Assembly (NCBI GenBank): GCA_965205735.1
Contig: OZ242179.1
Location: 3,720,001-3,784,000 of the forward strand
DNA: 64,000 bases
DNA from: VXNE01 sp965205735
Lineage (GTDB): Bacteria; Pseudomonadota; Gammaproteobacteria; Pseudomonadales; Azotimanducaceae
Direction of reading: 5' to 3'
The position numbers and the translations under genes are program-made. Below the pieces are notes generated by a model. It had not been told where the DNA came from, ran no database searches, and worked only from the letters and a program-made list of their open reading frames with translations. Shown piece after piece: positions 26,626 through 36,142 of the stretch; within the stretch, counting starts at the first letter, position 1; the number at the start of each line of letters is the position of its first letter.

Positions 26626-27691
26626 TCCACGACCTCCAGACGCTCATTGGGCCTGTAGGTGCGGCCAACCTTGGCGGACGGGCGCCCCTCGTTAAGCACG
26701 ATGTCGGCGGTGAAGTCGAAGCTGCCGTCGTTGGCGACCAGGGAAGAGCCAACGCCATAGGCGGCAACGGGGAGGCCTTCGGACTCGAAGGCGCGAATCT
26801 TGGCGACGCCAAATCCGCCGGAGACGATGATGCGCACGTCCTCGAACCCGGCGTCGTCGAGCGCTTCGCGAACGTTCCTGACGAGTTGCGGATTCACTCC
26901 GCGCGGATCGAACTGTCCCATCGTGGGCACGACGCTCTTGTCCACCAGCGTGCCGGATGTGTCGAGACGCACCCCGTAGAGGCGACTGCCGAGGGCGCGG
27001 GCGACGTCCACCGCCGTGCCACGCTGTCGTTGTCGAAGTCGACCAGCACCACGAGAGGCACCGAATCGGGAATGTGGTCGGCGAACTTGCGGGCGGCCAG
27101 CACGGTGTCGCCGCCGTAGGCTGCAATCGCGGCATGGGGAACCGTGCCGAGACCGAGACCGCCCCACCAGGCGGCTTGCGCGTCCGTGGATACCGCCGTC
27201 GCGCCAGCCACATGCGCGGCGTAGCCATCGCCCTGCTGCAGCGACCAGTGGTCGTGCCGGGCGGGGAAGAACAGCACCTCCTTCCGGCGTGCCGCGTCCA
27301 CCACCCGGCGCGTATTCGTGAGGACGCGGCTGCGGCGAGCCAGAACGCCGAGATAGAGCGTTTCGAGGTGAGCGAACGTATCGTAGGGGCCCTCGATGGT
27401 CATCACGGTCTCGTGAGGCGCGATGGGGTCGCCGTCGTACAACGCGCGCACTGTCAACGCGGGCCAGTCGTCGCTGCATCGCTTGAGGATGGCGATAGCT
27501 TCATCGACCCCGCCGATCCAGCCCGCCGTCTTGCAGAAGACCTGCATCAATACCTGGGGCGAATGTCCATCCTGGCGCAGAACATCCCGAGTGCGCACGA
27601 AATACTTGTCGGAATAGTGGCCGCCGCGGATCAGGTCGTCGGGGAAGTCGAACGTCTGTGGATCCAGGCGCGGCCGGCGCGTTGCGGTCAT
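26622..27691 (-). pseudogene. Nicotinate phosphoribosyltransferase-like gene, one frameshift
   Basis: ATG 27691 (MTATRRPRLDPQTFDFPDDL) reads to VLVDFDNDSVAR near 27020. The expected continuation GTAVDVARALGSRLYGVRLD, then VSGGFGVAKIRAFE and VGSSL, is in another frame down to the stop at 26622. Restoring one G (GTGG to GTGGG) mends the gene, so it is a homopolymer-type deletion: either a recent mutation or a sequencing slip. The product would make nicotinate mononucleotide for NAD, next to the nicotinamidase that supplies nicotinate. Confidence 0.8.
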
Positions 27692-27977
27692 GCGGCTATC
27701 CCGGCGCTCGGTCGGCCGGGCATCGGCAGCCGCTACGGGCTGGCCGGATGCTCGTTGCGCGGCAATTCGCAGACGATGTCGAAGCCATGTCGCAGCCCTC
27801 TCCGCCTTCCTGGGAATGGTGTCAGGAGGTCCGGCAAACTGCAAACATGCGGCACCTGCGCCGTCTTGCATGGTTTGAAACAGGACGATCTGCGTATTTC
27901 TGCAACGGTATGCGTGGTCTACGCGGCACCATTGTGCCCGCGGCTGCGGTTCGCCTTGTCGTGGCCGGCGCGGGTCT

Positions 27978-28331
27978 TCAGCCGGTTTCCGCGGCGGCGA
28001 TCCGCAGCCTGCCGCCGTCAGCCGAACGGGGCCGCCGGATGACGATGTCGACGTCGCGGCCGAGCGTCGTCAGGAGGCGCAGCAGGCGCTCCAGCGAGTA
28101 TTCCCGGAAATCTCCCCGCAGCAGCCGCGAGACGTCGGGCTGGGAAAGCCCGAGCAGCCTCGCGGCCTCTGTCTGGGTGAGGCCGCGCTGGCGGACGATC
28201 GCATCGATGCGGGCGACGAGTCCGGCCTTCAGAAGATGCGGGTCGGCGTCCGGCAGGCCGAGATCGGCGAAGACGTTGCCGCTGCCGTGTTCGACGTCGG
28301 TCTCCGCCGTGTCTTTGGCTTCACCGTCCAC
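27978..28331 (-). CDS. HigA-type antitoxin, XRE helix-turn-helix
   Basis: 117 residues from GTG 28331. Seen: the family N-terminus EHGSGNVFADLGLPDAD, then helix-turn-helix LTQTEAARLLGLSQPDVSRL, and the end RDVDIVIRRPRS. Such antitoxins bind their own promoter and neutralise a Gp49/HigB-like toxin encoded just upstream. Here the toxin is reduced to its first ~25 codons (28321-28413) and overlaps this gene's start, so the antitoxin is an orphan. The long N-terminal extension may include deletion-junction sequence. Confidence 0.8.
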   Translation of the reverse strand: MDGEAKDTAETDVEHGSGNVFADLGLPDADPHLLKAGLVARIDAIVRQRGLTQTEAARLLGLSQPDVSRLLRGDFREYSLERLLRLLTTLGRDVDIVIRRPRSADGGRLRIAAAETG

Positions 28332-28413
28332 TACGGCCGATGCGGCGCCGCACCGGGTCCGGGAAACGCTTCAGGTCGGCGTTGCTTGATCCCACCCATC
28401 GAACCGGTTTCAG
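28321..28413 (-). pseudogene. HigB/Gp49-like toxin stub
   Basis: Reads KPVRWVGSSNADLKRFPDPV, then RRRIG, the conserved beginning of Gp49-family HigB toxins, then diverges and stops. The first codon is CTG where relatives have ATG. The body of the toxin (about 80 residues) is missing between here and the antitoxin start ten bases inside the stub. Confidence 0.65.
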
Positions 28414-28593
28414 CCTGTCGTTGTCGATGCGCCGACTATAGGGGTTTCGCCATATCGACGCAAGACGGCCCGTCGGCCCGCAACTTTGCGCCTCGTCACT
28501 ACAGAAGCTCCGCCGCCCCCTGGCGGCACCGAAGCGTGGTGACTGGGGCAGCCAGATGGACGCTTTAACTGCAAGAGAAACAACAGCGGGGGA

Positions 28594-28620
28594 TTGACAG
28601 AGGTGTAGCCTGTTGGCTAC
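28594..28620 (+). promoter_or_regulatory. Promoter and operator of the higBA locus
   Basis: A TTGACA -35 element (28594-28599) is followed by the perfect dyad GTAGCC-TGTT-GGCTAC (28605-28620), which ends nine bases before the toxin ATG. The same GTAGCC-N4-GGCTAC core controls the second higBA locus at 45783-45810, supporting an operator bound by the HigA-type antitoxin. Confidence 0.68.
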
Positions 28621-28629
28621 TTTTGGCGC

Positions 28630-28920
28630 ATGCTCGAAGTCCGCAGGACGGAGATCTACGCCCGATGGCTGGATGGCTTGCGGGATGTCCGCGCCCGCGC
28701 CCACGTGCTCGTCCGGGTCGAGCGGCTCGCAGCCGGCAATCCGGGAGACGTGAGGCCGGTGGGGGAAGGCGTCTCGGAACTGCGGATCGACTACGGACCG
28801 GGCTACCGGGTGTACTTCAAGAGGCAGGGCCGCACGGTCGTCGTCCTGCTGGCGGGCGGCGGCAAGGGTAGCCAACGCGACGACGTCGAGACGGCCCTGC
28901 GCCTCGCGCGAAACCTGTAG
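28630..28920 (+). CDS. HigB/RelE-family toxin, addiction module killer type
   Basis: 96 residues: MLEVRRTEIYARWLDGLRDV, RARAHVLVRVERLAAGNPGD and ELRIDYGPGYRVYFKRQG, then VVVLLAGGGKGSQRDDVETA. These are the conserved segments of the RelE-like 'addiction module killer' group, including the basic C-terminal catalytic face (K, R, Y). It is intact and followed nine bases later by its antitoxin. The toxin would cleave mRNA in the ribosome. The operator dyad upstream indicates autoregulation. Confidence 0.88.
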   Translation: MLEVRRTEIYARWLDGLRDVRARAHVLVRVERLAAGNPGDVRPVGEGVSELRIDYGPGYRVYFKRQGRTVVVLLAGGGKGSQRDDVETALRLARNL

Positions 28921-28929
28921 GTGGACACC

Positions 28930-29259
28930 ATGACCAAGACCGCTACTTCACCCTACGACGTTGCCGAGCACCTTCGCACGCGCGAGGAAATGGCGGCGTA
29001 TCTGGAGGCTTCGATCGAGGAGGCCGATGGCGATGCCGCATTCGTCGCAAAGGCGTTGGGCGACATCGCCCGCGCCAGGGGCATGGCCCAGGTGGCATCG
29101 GACGCCGGCCTGTCCCGCGAAAGCCTCTACAAGGCGCTGTCGGGGGAACGCAATCCGACGTTCGACACCGTGCTCAAGGTAATCGACGCCCTGGGGTTGA
29201 AGTTGCGGGCCGAAGCGGCGTCGGACGCGACCGGAGGGGACGTGGCGGCGCATCGCTGA
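28930..29259 (+). CDS. HigA-type antitoxin paired with the preceding toxin
   Basis: 109 residues from ATG 28930 (GTG 28921 is an alternative). Seen: SPYDVAEHLRTREEMAAYLE, the conserved N-terminus of 'addiction module antidote' proteins, then the helix-turn-helix GMAQVASDAGLSRESLYKAL and NPTFDTVLKVIDALGLKL. With the toxin it forms the only complete-looking higBA pair of the window. Confidence 0.87.
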   Translation: MTKTATSPYDVAEHLRTREEMAAYLEASIEEADGDAAFVAKALGDIARARGMAQVASDAGLSRESLYKALSGERNPTFDTVLKVIDALGLKLRAEAASDATGGDVAAHR

Positions 29260-29466
29260 CATGCATGCGTTTCGTCGCACGGCGAAGCAAGGTCAACGGC
29301 AAGCTGCTCATTCTGGACAATGATAGAAATCGTCGGATAGCCTGAACAGGCGGCCTCGGGCGCCAAAGCGGCGTTCGGGCGTCAGAGCGTCGCAGGCGTG
29401 ACGGGGCGACGATCACCTGCCGCGTTGCTAGAATCGTCCCCGACGCCACAGACGGACATCCGTCCC

Positions 29467-29628
29467 ATGCGCGCCAGACAATCGCAGCGCTCCAAGCCGG
29501 AAAGCCACTCGCCCATAGGCATCGACGAATCCGAACTCTGGTCAATGGCCGACGCGCTTCGCGGCTCGATGGACGCCGCCATCGCCGCCAATCTCGAATC
29601 GCTCGGTTTCGCGAAAGAGCTTCCGTGA
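29467..29628 (+). CDS. Mini-HsdM: methylase termini joined by internal deletion
   Basis: 53 residues from ATG 29467. ESELWSMADALRGSMDA matches the start of type I restriction methylases (HsdM), where the next residues are normally the N-terminal helical domain. Here AIAANLESLGFAKELP follows at once, resembling the end of HsdM proteins. The whole methyltransferase domain is missing, so it cannot methylate DNA. It overlaps the HepT-like gene start by four bases, which places it in the same transcript. Confidence 0.5.
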   Translation: MRARQSQRSKPESHSPIGIDESELWSMADALRGSMDAAIAANLESLGFAKELP

Positions 29629-30050
29629 GCATCGACACCACGTTCCTGCGCCGCCGCATCGCGTCCCTCGAACGTGCGGTACAGGAGATCGAACGACTGG
29701 ATGACAGCGAGGATGTTCTCTATGAGATCTATCGGGCGGCGTGCGTCAAGGAGTTCGAATTCGCGCTCGAGCAGAGCGGCAAGCTGCTCCGCAAGCGGCT
29801 CGCCGCCTATTTCGCCAGCAATCGGCACGCCGACCGCCTCACCTTCAGGAACCTCTTCCGGCACGCTGCCCGTCACGACCTCATCGACACCGACGCCGTC
29901 GAGAGATGGCTACGCTACCGCGACAACCGCAACGACACGGCGCACGACTACGGCGAGGACTTCGCGGAGACCACCCTCAAGCTGCTGCCGGCCTTCGTCG
30001 GCGATGCGAAGGCGCTCGCCAACATCATCGAGCAGTCCGACGATGGCTGA
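29625..30050 (+). CDS. HepT-like HEPN toxin / nucleotidyltransferase substrate-binding protein
   Basis: 141 residues. The HI0074-like all-helical fold is suggested by IERLDDSEDVLYEIYRAACV, EFEFALEQSGKLLRKRL and the C-terminal RYRDNRNDTAHDYGEDFAE, which holds the HEPN RNase motif R-(N)-D-x2-H. It overlaps the downstream nucleotidyltransferase by eight bases. Known: in MNT-HEPN modules the MNT protein AMPylates a Tyr near the HEPN motif, here possibly the Tyr in HDYGED, to block RNase activity. Confidence 0.85.
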   Translation: MSIDTTFLRRRIASLERAVQEIERLDDSEDVLYEIYRAACVKEFEFALEQSGKLLRKRLAAYFASNRHADRLTFRNLFRHAARHDLIDTDAVERWLRYRDNRNDTAHDYGEDFAETTLKLLPAFVGDAKALANIIEQSDDG

Positions 30051-30366
30051 CCGGCTGGAACTGCCTTCAAAGCATCGGCGCACTCTCGAAGCCCTGCTCC
30101 TCGATAACCTGCCAGACGTCGAGGTCTGGGCCTACGGGAGCCGTGTCAACGGGCGATGCCACGACGGCACCGATCTCGATCTCGTGCTGAGAGGACCAGG
30201 GCTGGAGAAGATCGCGGCCGAGCAACTCGCCGAGTTCGCGGTAGCCGTATGCGAGTCCACGATTCCTTTTCTCGTCGAGGCGCGGGATTGGGCGCGGTTG
30301 CCGGAGCCGTTTCAACGGGAGATTGTGGGGGACCATGTGGTGTTGAGTGACCCCCTCGCACGATAA
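30043..30366 (+). CDS. MntA-like minimal nucleotidyltransferase antitoxin
   Basis: 107 residues from ATG 30043 inside the end of the HEPN gene. Motif VEVWAYGSRVNGRCHDGTDL then DLVLRG gives the G-S-x9-D-x-D active site of Pol-beta-type nucleotidyltransferases. The C-terminal part is short and helical. It is the cognate antitoxin of the HEPN protein. The pair appears intact, unlike the second MNT-HEPN pair at 47141-47777. Confidence 0.87.
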   Translation: MADRLELPSKHRRTLEALLLDNLPDVEVWAYGSRVNGRCHDGTDLDLVLRGPGLEKIAAEQLAEFAVAVCESTIPFLVEARDWARLPEPFQREIVGDHVVLSDPLAR

Positions 30367-30483
30367 AAGACGGAAGCATAGCCACGCCCTATGGTGTAGC
30401 GACCATGTGCGCGCACGCGGGCAAGGTTGTTCGAGTTCGTGAAGGCGAATCGGGCCGATCCCAAGGTGGCGACGATGTGCCGG

Positions 30484-30572
30484 GTGCCACCAGGGCTTTC
30501 GGACTCGCACCTGTGGGAGTTCCCTGGGCGTCACGGGCGCGCGGTAATCGAACGGGCTAAAGGCTTCGAATC
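30484..30572 (+). repeat. Dispersed ~95 bp repeat, copy 2
   Basis: Core TTCCCTGGGCGTCACGGGCG, then GCGGTAATCGAACGGGCTAAAGG, preceded by GTGCCACCAGGGC and GGACTCGCACC. It occupies most of the space between the MntA-like gene and the next small gene. It is more diverged at its left end than copies 1 and 3. Confidence 0.78.
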
Positions 30573-30660
30573 GTGTCGCGAAACGTTTGTTCCTCCAGCG
30601 AACTCCGGCGGAACGCCGGGCGGCCCCGCCGCTAGTCGCGCAACATCGTATAATCTGACG

Positions 30661-30933
30661 ATGTCCCGAACCAAAGACATGCGAGCGGTCGTCACCGACG
30701 GGGACCGGGAACGGATGCGCGAGCTCGGCGCGTGGAAGGCAAGTCTCCCGCCCCTGTCGCCGCCGCCGCGAACACTCGGACAGGTCTTCGCGATCAACGA
30801 GCGGTTGCGGCGCATGGCTGGCGACCCACGGCGCGACGACGCGCTCGCGGTCGAGGAGCACGTCCGATTCCGCGCCGAACTCCAACGGCTCGACACCGCG
30901 GCGCGCGCCGACCATGCCCCTGCCGATCAATGA
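30661..30933 (+). CDS. Small hypothetical protein
   Basis: 90 residues from ATG 30661; a TATAAT-like hexamer (GTATAATCT) lies just upstream. The product is basic and helical with a proline-rich spot (PPLSPPPRT). It overlaps the next small frame by ATGA. No family recognised. The pairing with a coupled short frame resembles a TA locus, but nothing specific supports that. Confidence 0.45.
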   Translation: MSRTKDMRAVVTDGDRERMRELGAWKASLPPLSPPPRTLGQVFAINERLRRMAGDPRRDDALAVEEHVRFRAELQRLDTAARADHAPADQ

Positions 30934-31072
30934 TCGATAAAGCCACGTTCGACTGGTTCGACGCGTGGGATCTCCGAGGACGTTTCGAGCGTATCGTCGC
31001 GCGTATGCGAAACGACGACGCGCACGACGGTCGGCCGCCTCGCAACCCCTTCACTTGCAGCACTCGAGAACC

Positions 31073-31076
<4 letters not shown>
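30930..31076 (+). CDS. Short hypothetical protein, possibly truncated
   Basis: 48 residues starting at the ATG that overlaps the preceding stop, with MIDKATFDWFDAWDLRGRFE, then a basic, low-complexity end that runs into the mmsA start (31073). The conserved-looking first 30 residues and abrupt change afterwards suggest a gene cut by the junction with mmsA. Function unknown. Confidence 0.35.
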
Positions 31077-32560
<1,484 letters not shown>

Positions 32561-32755
32561 CGGTATCGGGTCACGAATACGGGGGAAGATCCCGCGCCGA
32601 TCCACCACGGTGGGAGATCCGGCGGCGAATCTATCCGGGCAGGGAACGCGGGTTGCCGATACGTCAATTCGGGAATCGCTCGACGACCGTTGGCAATCCA
32701 CCGCCGAACGGCTAGCCTCGTGGACAATGGACCGGGTACGGCGACGGAGACGACC

Positions 32756-32980
32756 ATGAGCGGCTCACCGATAGACAGGAATCCGGACATCCTGGGCGAC
32801 ACTCCGGTGTTCGCCGGCACGAGGGTTCCGGTGCGCATCCTCATGGAGCATCTGGAGGCCGGCGACCGCCTCGACGACTTTCTGGACGACTATCCGTCGG
32901 TGTCGCGGGATCAGGCCGTTGCGCTGCTCGAAGAGGCCAAGGTGATGCTTGGCGGCGGGCGGAATGAGGCTGTGGCTTGA
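32756..32980 (+). CDS. DUF433 antitoxin-like protein
   Basis: 74 residues from ATG 32756. Seen: RNPDILGDTPVFAGTRVPVR, ILMEHLEAGDRLDDFLDDYP and VSRDQAVALLEEAK, the full DUF433 pattern (a small helix-turn-helix-like domain). Known: DUF433 genes commonly precede DUF5615 PIN-like toxins, and here such a gene overlaps by 17 bases. The antitoxin reads intact. Confidence 0.87.
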   Translation: MSGSPIDRNPDILGDTPVFAGTRVPVRILMEHLEAGDRLDDFLDDYPSVSRDQAVALLEEAKVMLGGGRNEAVA

Positions 32981-33299
32981 CGAGTCCGTGTCCCGGCGGC
33001 TCGGGACGGCCTTTCCCGCCGCCTACGAGGTCCGCACCGTCCCGCAGATGGGCTTGGGCGGGTACCGGCAACGGCGAACTGCTCCGCCTTGCGGCGGACC
33101 GCGGATTCGATGCGCTGGTGACCGTCGATCGCGGGATCGCGCACGAGCAGAACCTGAACGACCTGCCGGTGGCGGTGGTCGTCATGCTCGCGGTGCGCAA
33201 CCGCTGGACGAGTTGCGGCCACTTGTCCCCAAGGTGGTCGACGTTCTGTCAGGCAGCCTGCGCAGGCGCGTCTACCACGTTTCGGCAGGCTCCTCCTGA
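32964..33299 (+). pseudogene. DUF5615 PIN-like toxin with two frameshifts
   Basis: ATG 32964: MRLWLDESVSRRLGTAFPAA and VRTVPQMG are in the first frame. After ~33055 the next frame carries WAGTGNGELLRLAADRGFDA, then VTVDRGIAHEQNL. After ~33200 the first frame resumes with LDELRPLVPKVVDVLSGSLR to the stop. An extra T and a missing C explain both shifts. The acidic PIN residues sit in different frames, so no active toxin can be made unless these are sequencing errors. Confidence 0.75.
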
Positions 33300-33405
33300 G
33301 TCTGGCGCGCGGAATGCGACTCGGCGGGAACAGGCGGATTCCGGCGGAAACCGTCGCGCCCACGTCGAGGTAGTCCGCCCACTGCTGCATGACGGGTCTG
33401 GGCTT

Positions 33406-33496
33406 CTCCCCTCGTCACCGCGGAGCATCAGGGGCGAGTCGCCGACTACATCGCACAGGGCGCCTCAGCGGGCGCGTCGGTGTTGGCCCGCCCCGG
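33406..33496 (+). pseudogene. Second-copy mmsA scar with internal deletion
   Basis: 33406-33482 is nearly identical to 32034-32111 of mmsA (CCCCTCGTCACCGCGGAGCA and CGACTACATCGCACAGGGCG), encoding LVTAEHQGRVADYIAQGASA. It then jumps to GGCCCGCCCCGGCCG, which matches the last codons of mmsA at about 32508-32522. About 400 bases between these points are absent. This is the scar of a duplicated, then internally deleted, mmsA segment. Confidence 0.7.
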
Positions 33497-33521
33497 CCGG
33501 TCGATGGGCAAACGGGGCGTT

Positions 33522-34235
33522 CTACGCCGCCATTTCCCAGTACGCGGTCGGGGGTCGAATCGCCAGTTGCCGGCGGACCTCTTCGATGGGAAGTTCGAGC
33601 ATGCCTTCCCAGTCCTCGCCCGGCAGCCACGAGGCATGCAGTCCGGAACGGAATCCCTGCCAGATCGCCCGTAGGGCCCGGGTGCCGAGTGCCGTGTACA
33701 GTTTCCACCCTCCCATCAGCACGATCAGGCCGATGCCGCGGTTGCGCGATTGCGCGTAGGTGAAACCGAGCAGACAGGCCTCGCCGAGTTCGTCGCGGCC
33801 GTATTGCGTCAGGGTGTGCCATATGTCGTGCTGGTCGCGCAGTCGCTGGGCATAGCGCCGCATGTCAGGGCTCATCTCGTCGTAGAGGGAATTCCCCTGC
33901 GGCATGCTCGCATCGACCAGACCGTCCGCCGAGAGCGCCTCCGCGTAAATGAAGTCGTAGTAGGTGCGTCCGAGCGTTCCGTGGTCAAGCCCTTCGAGAC
34001 GTTGCCGGTCGCGCACGGTGTCGAGCAGGTCGATTTCCCTGGCGAGGACACGGCTGCCCACTTCACGGGCACGGAAGCGCTTGATGCCCTTTTGTAGCGA
34101 AGGACCCGATGCAGCGCGGATAACCTCGAACACCTTGGATGTGTCCTCGGGATTCGCGATCAGTTCCTTCAGCTGGCGGAGGGTGACGATGGGATGAATT
34201 CGACGTCTGGAAACGGTTGTGGACATGGTTGTCAT
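33522..34235 (-). CDS. Coq4 family ubiquinone biosynthesis protein
   Basis: 237 residues from ATG 34235 (MTTMSTTV; ATG 34226 and 34256 are alternatives). The zinc-binding motif H-D-x2-H-x11-E is intact in DQHDIWHTLTQYGRDELGEA. Other features: EIDLLDTVRDRQRLEGLDHG and a C-terminal amphipathic part. Known: Coq4 oxidatively decarboxylates C1 of ubiquinone precursors and organises the CoQ complex; bacterial homologues are fewer. Other ubi genes are not nearby. Confidence 0.88.
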   Translation of the reverse strand: MTTMSTTVSRRRIHPIVTLRQLKELIANPEDTSKVFEVIRAASGPSLQKGIKRFRAREVGSRVLAREIDLLDTVRDRQRLEGLDHGTLGRTYYDFIYAEALSADGLVDASMPQGNSLYDEMSPDMRRYAQRLRDQHDIWHTLTQYGRDELGEACLLGFTYAQSRNRGIGLIVLMGGWKLYTALGTRALRAIWQGFRSGLHASWLPGEDWEGMLELPIEEVRRQLAIRPPTAYWEMAA

Positions 34236-34337
34236 ACGTGGTGAAAGCACTGGCAAGGAGCATACCCGGACAGGCGATACGGGGACAGAGGTCCTTGTCG
34301 CGATTCCCGACTGGCGTGGGAAACAGTCCGTGGGGTC

Positions 34338-36125
34338 TCAATAGGGATTCGACGGCGTGATGTTCCAGGCCTCGAGCGTGTGGATCCGGGCATCACCGCC
34401 GCTCGAGAACAGGCGCACGCCGATACTGTCCCGACGCGAAGGAAAGATGCGCCGCGCGATCGCCTGGCGGCTGTTGGCGAAGACTTCAACCACGGACCGG
34501 TCGACGAAGATCCTTAACTTCAGCCTCTCGCCATCTTCCAGTTCGAACGGAGCCGCCTCGACGGCTCCGGGCAGGTCCTGAGGCCCGGAACGGCGCGTAT
34601 CGACCTTCAGCAGATTTTCTTTCGCGTCATGGAAGATCGATGTCTCTTCTTGTCCGTCCGGCGACGCGCACACCTTGACGCCATACGCCGATGCCCCGGT
34701 GCCCTCGATCTCGATTTGCAACTCGAGGCTGTCGCCGGCAACGCCATCCACAATCAGGTCCGTACCGGGTCGGGTCGTGAGGGGGCCCATCCTGAAAGCG
34801 CCGTAACGCAGCGTTTCAATTTCCCTAGGCACATCCATGCGGAGTCGACCGTCATCGCCGAGGGACAACACCCGCGGCAAGCTCATGGTGCCGGACCAGC
34901 CGAACTTCGGACGCACGCCGAACCGAATCCCATCGAGAATCCAGGCCCACATGATTCGGCGGCCCTTGTGGTCAACCAGGCTTTCCGGTGCAAAGAACGT
35001 GTTGTCGACCCAACTCATCTTGGCATGGGACTCGGGGAAGAACTGCTCATCTCTCCAGTCGCCGATGTAGTAACGGCAGCCAAGGCGGTGGCTGATGCAG
35101 AGAAGCACGTGCCTGTCGCCCAGCTTGAAGAGGTCCGGACAGGACACGTCCTCGTCGAGCGAAACACCGGGGACCCCATGCGCAAACAGATCCCCCACGT
35201 ACTTCCACTCGCCTTCGAGGGTGGGTGACTTCGCGATGCCCGGTCGCTTGCCGCCGAAGATGGCGTAGTAGGTGTCGCCTTCGAGCCAACCGAATGGATC
35301 CCATGAACGGTACTTCTCGTGGTGCTCGTCGCCCTCCCGCGTTTTCGGCGTGATCGGGTTCGAGTCGAGCTTCTTCCACTCGTTCAGGTCATCGTCCAGG
35401 GCCACGGCCATGGCATTTCCCTGGCCGACCTGGTGGTAGCAGATCGTTGGAACGCCATCCTCGTTGATGAAGCAGTTTCCGCTATACATGCCGTCGAGAA
35501 GGCCCGTGGGATGGTGGCGCCAGTGAAACAGGTCCGTGCTCGACACGTGGCCCCAATGGTCGGACCGCTTGCCGAGCCGGGTGTCCTGGAAGATGTAGAA
35601 GAGGTGATACCGACCCTTCCAGTAAATGGCGCCATTGGGATCGAACGGCATCGCGACGCCTTCCGGCATCACGAAGTGGTAAGCCGGACGCGCCGGGTCG
35701 CTCAAGATGCGCTCCCTCAAGCTGCGGGCGTTTTCCGCTAGTACATCGCCCTGTCCAGTTCCGGCGATGGACACACATCGCCACTCGCCATCCGGCTCCT
35801 TTTTCATCTTGAATTGAAAGAATCCGCTCCCGCTCGACGAACGCGTCGTCACGGGGTCGATGATGGTCGCGTCCCCGTCGACGACCACCTTGGCATCATC
35901 CAGGACAAGACGCTTGTCCTGGTTGCTGGCTTGCAGGTCCTGCGTCTGAAAGGACGCCCTCAAATCGGCCTTGGTCCCGCCGGAACTGCTTTGCCATTCT
36001 CCGGAGAAAAAGGCCAACTGCCGTTCGATGTCCCCGGCCTTCATGGCTGTGTTGTAGTCCTGCAAAGCCGCGAGGACGGATTTCTCGATACTCAAATCAC
36101 TCAAGTCGCTGACATTCCTTTTCAA
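34338..36125 (-). CDS. GH32-like glycosidase with N-terminal NTF2-like domain
   Basis: 595 residues. Residues ~10-140 (SIEKSVLAALQDYNTAMKAG, then DGEWRCVSIAG) look like a SnoaL/NTF2-type domain. The beta-propeller starts at AMPFDPNGAIYWKGRYHLFY, whose D-P-N-G holds the GH32 nucleophile. The RDP-equivalent is YRSWDPFGW, and the EC-equivalent reads DEDVSCPDLFKL, so the usual Glu before Cys is Ser, with Glu/Asp two to four residues earlier. A C-terminal sandwich domain includes RSVVEVFANSRQAIARRIFP. Likely fructan or sucrose hydrolysis, but the altered motif leaves catalysis uncertain. No signal peptide is seen. Confidence 0.8.
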   Translation of the reverse strand: MKRNVSDLSDLSIEKSVLAALQDYNTAMKAGDIERQLAFFSGEWQSSSGGTKADLRASFQTQDLQASNQDKRLVLDDAKVVVDGDATIIDPVTTRSSSGSGFFQFKMKKEPDGEWRCVSIAGTGQGDVLAENARSLRERILSDPARPAYHFVMPEGVAMPFDPNGAIYWKGRYHLFYIFQDTRLGKRSDHWGHVSSTDLFHWRHHPTGLLDGMYSGNCFINEDGVPTICYHQVGQGNAMAVALDDDLNEWKKLDSNPITPKTREGDEHHEKYRSWDPFGWLEGDTYYAIFGGKRPGIAKSPTLEGEWKYVGDLFAHGVPGVSLDEDVSCPDLFKLGDRHVLLCISHRLGCRYYIGDWRDEQFFPESHAKMSWVDNTFFAPESLVDHKGRRIMWAWILDGIRFGVRPKFGWSGTMSLPRVLSLGDDGRLRMDVPREIETLRYGAFRMGPLTTRPGTDLIVDGVAGDSLELQIEIEGTGASAYGVKVCASPDGQEETSIFHDAKENLLKVDTRRSGPQDLPGAVEAAPFELEDGERLKLRIFVDRSVVEVFANSRQAIARRIFPSRRDSIGVRLFSSGGDARIHTLEAWNITPSNPY

Positions 36126-36142
36126 CGAGACGTTAAGTCGTA

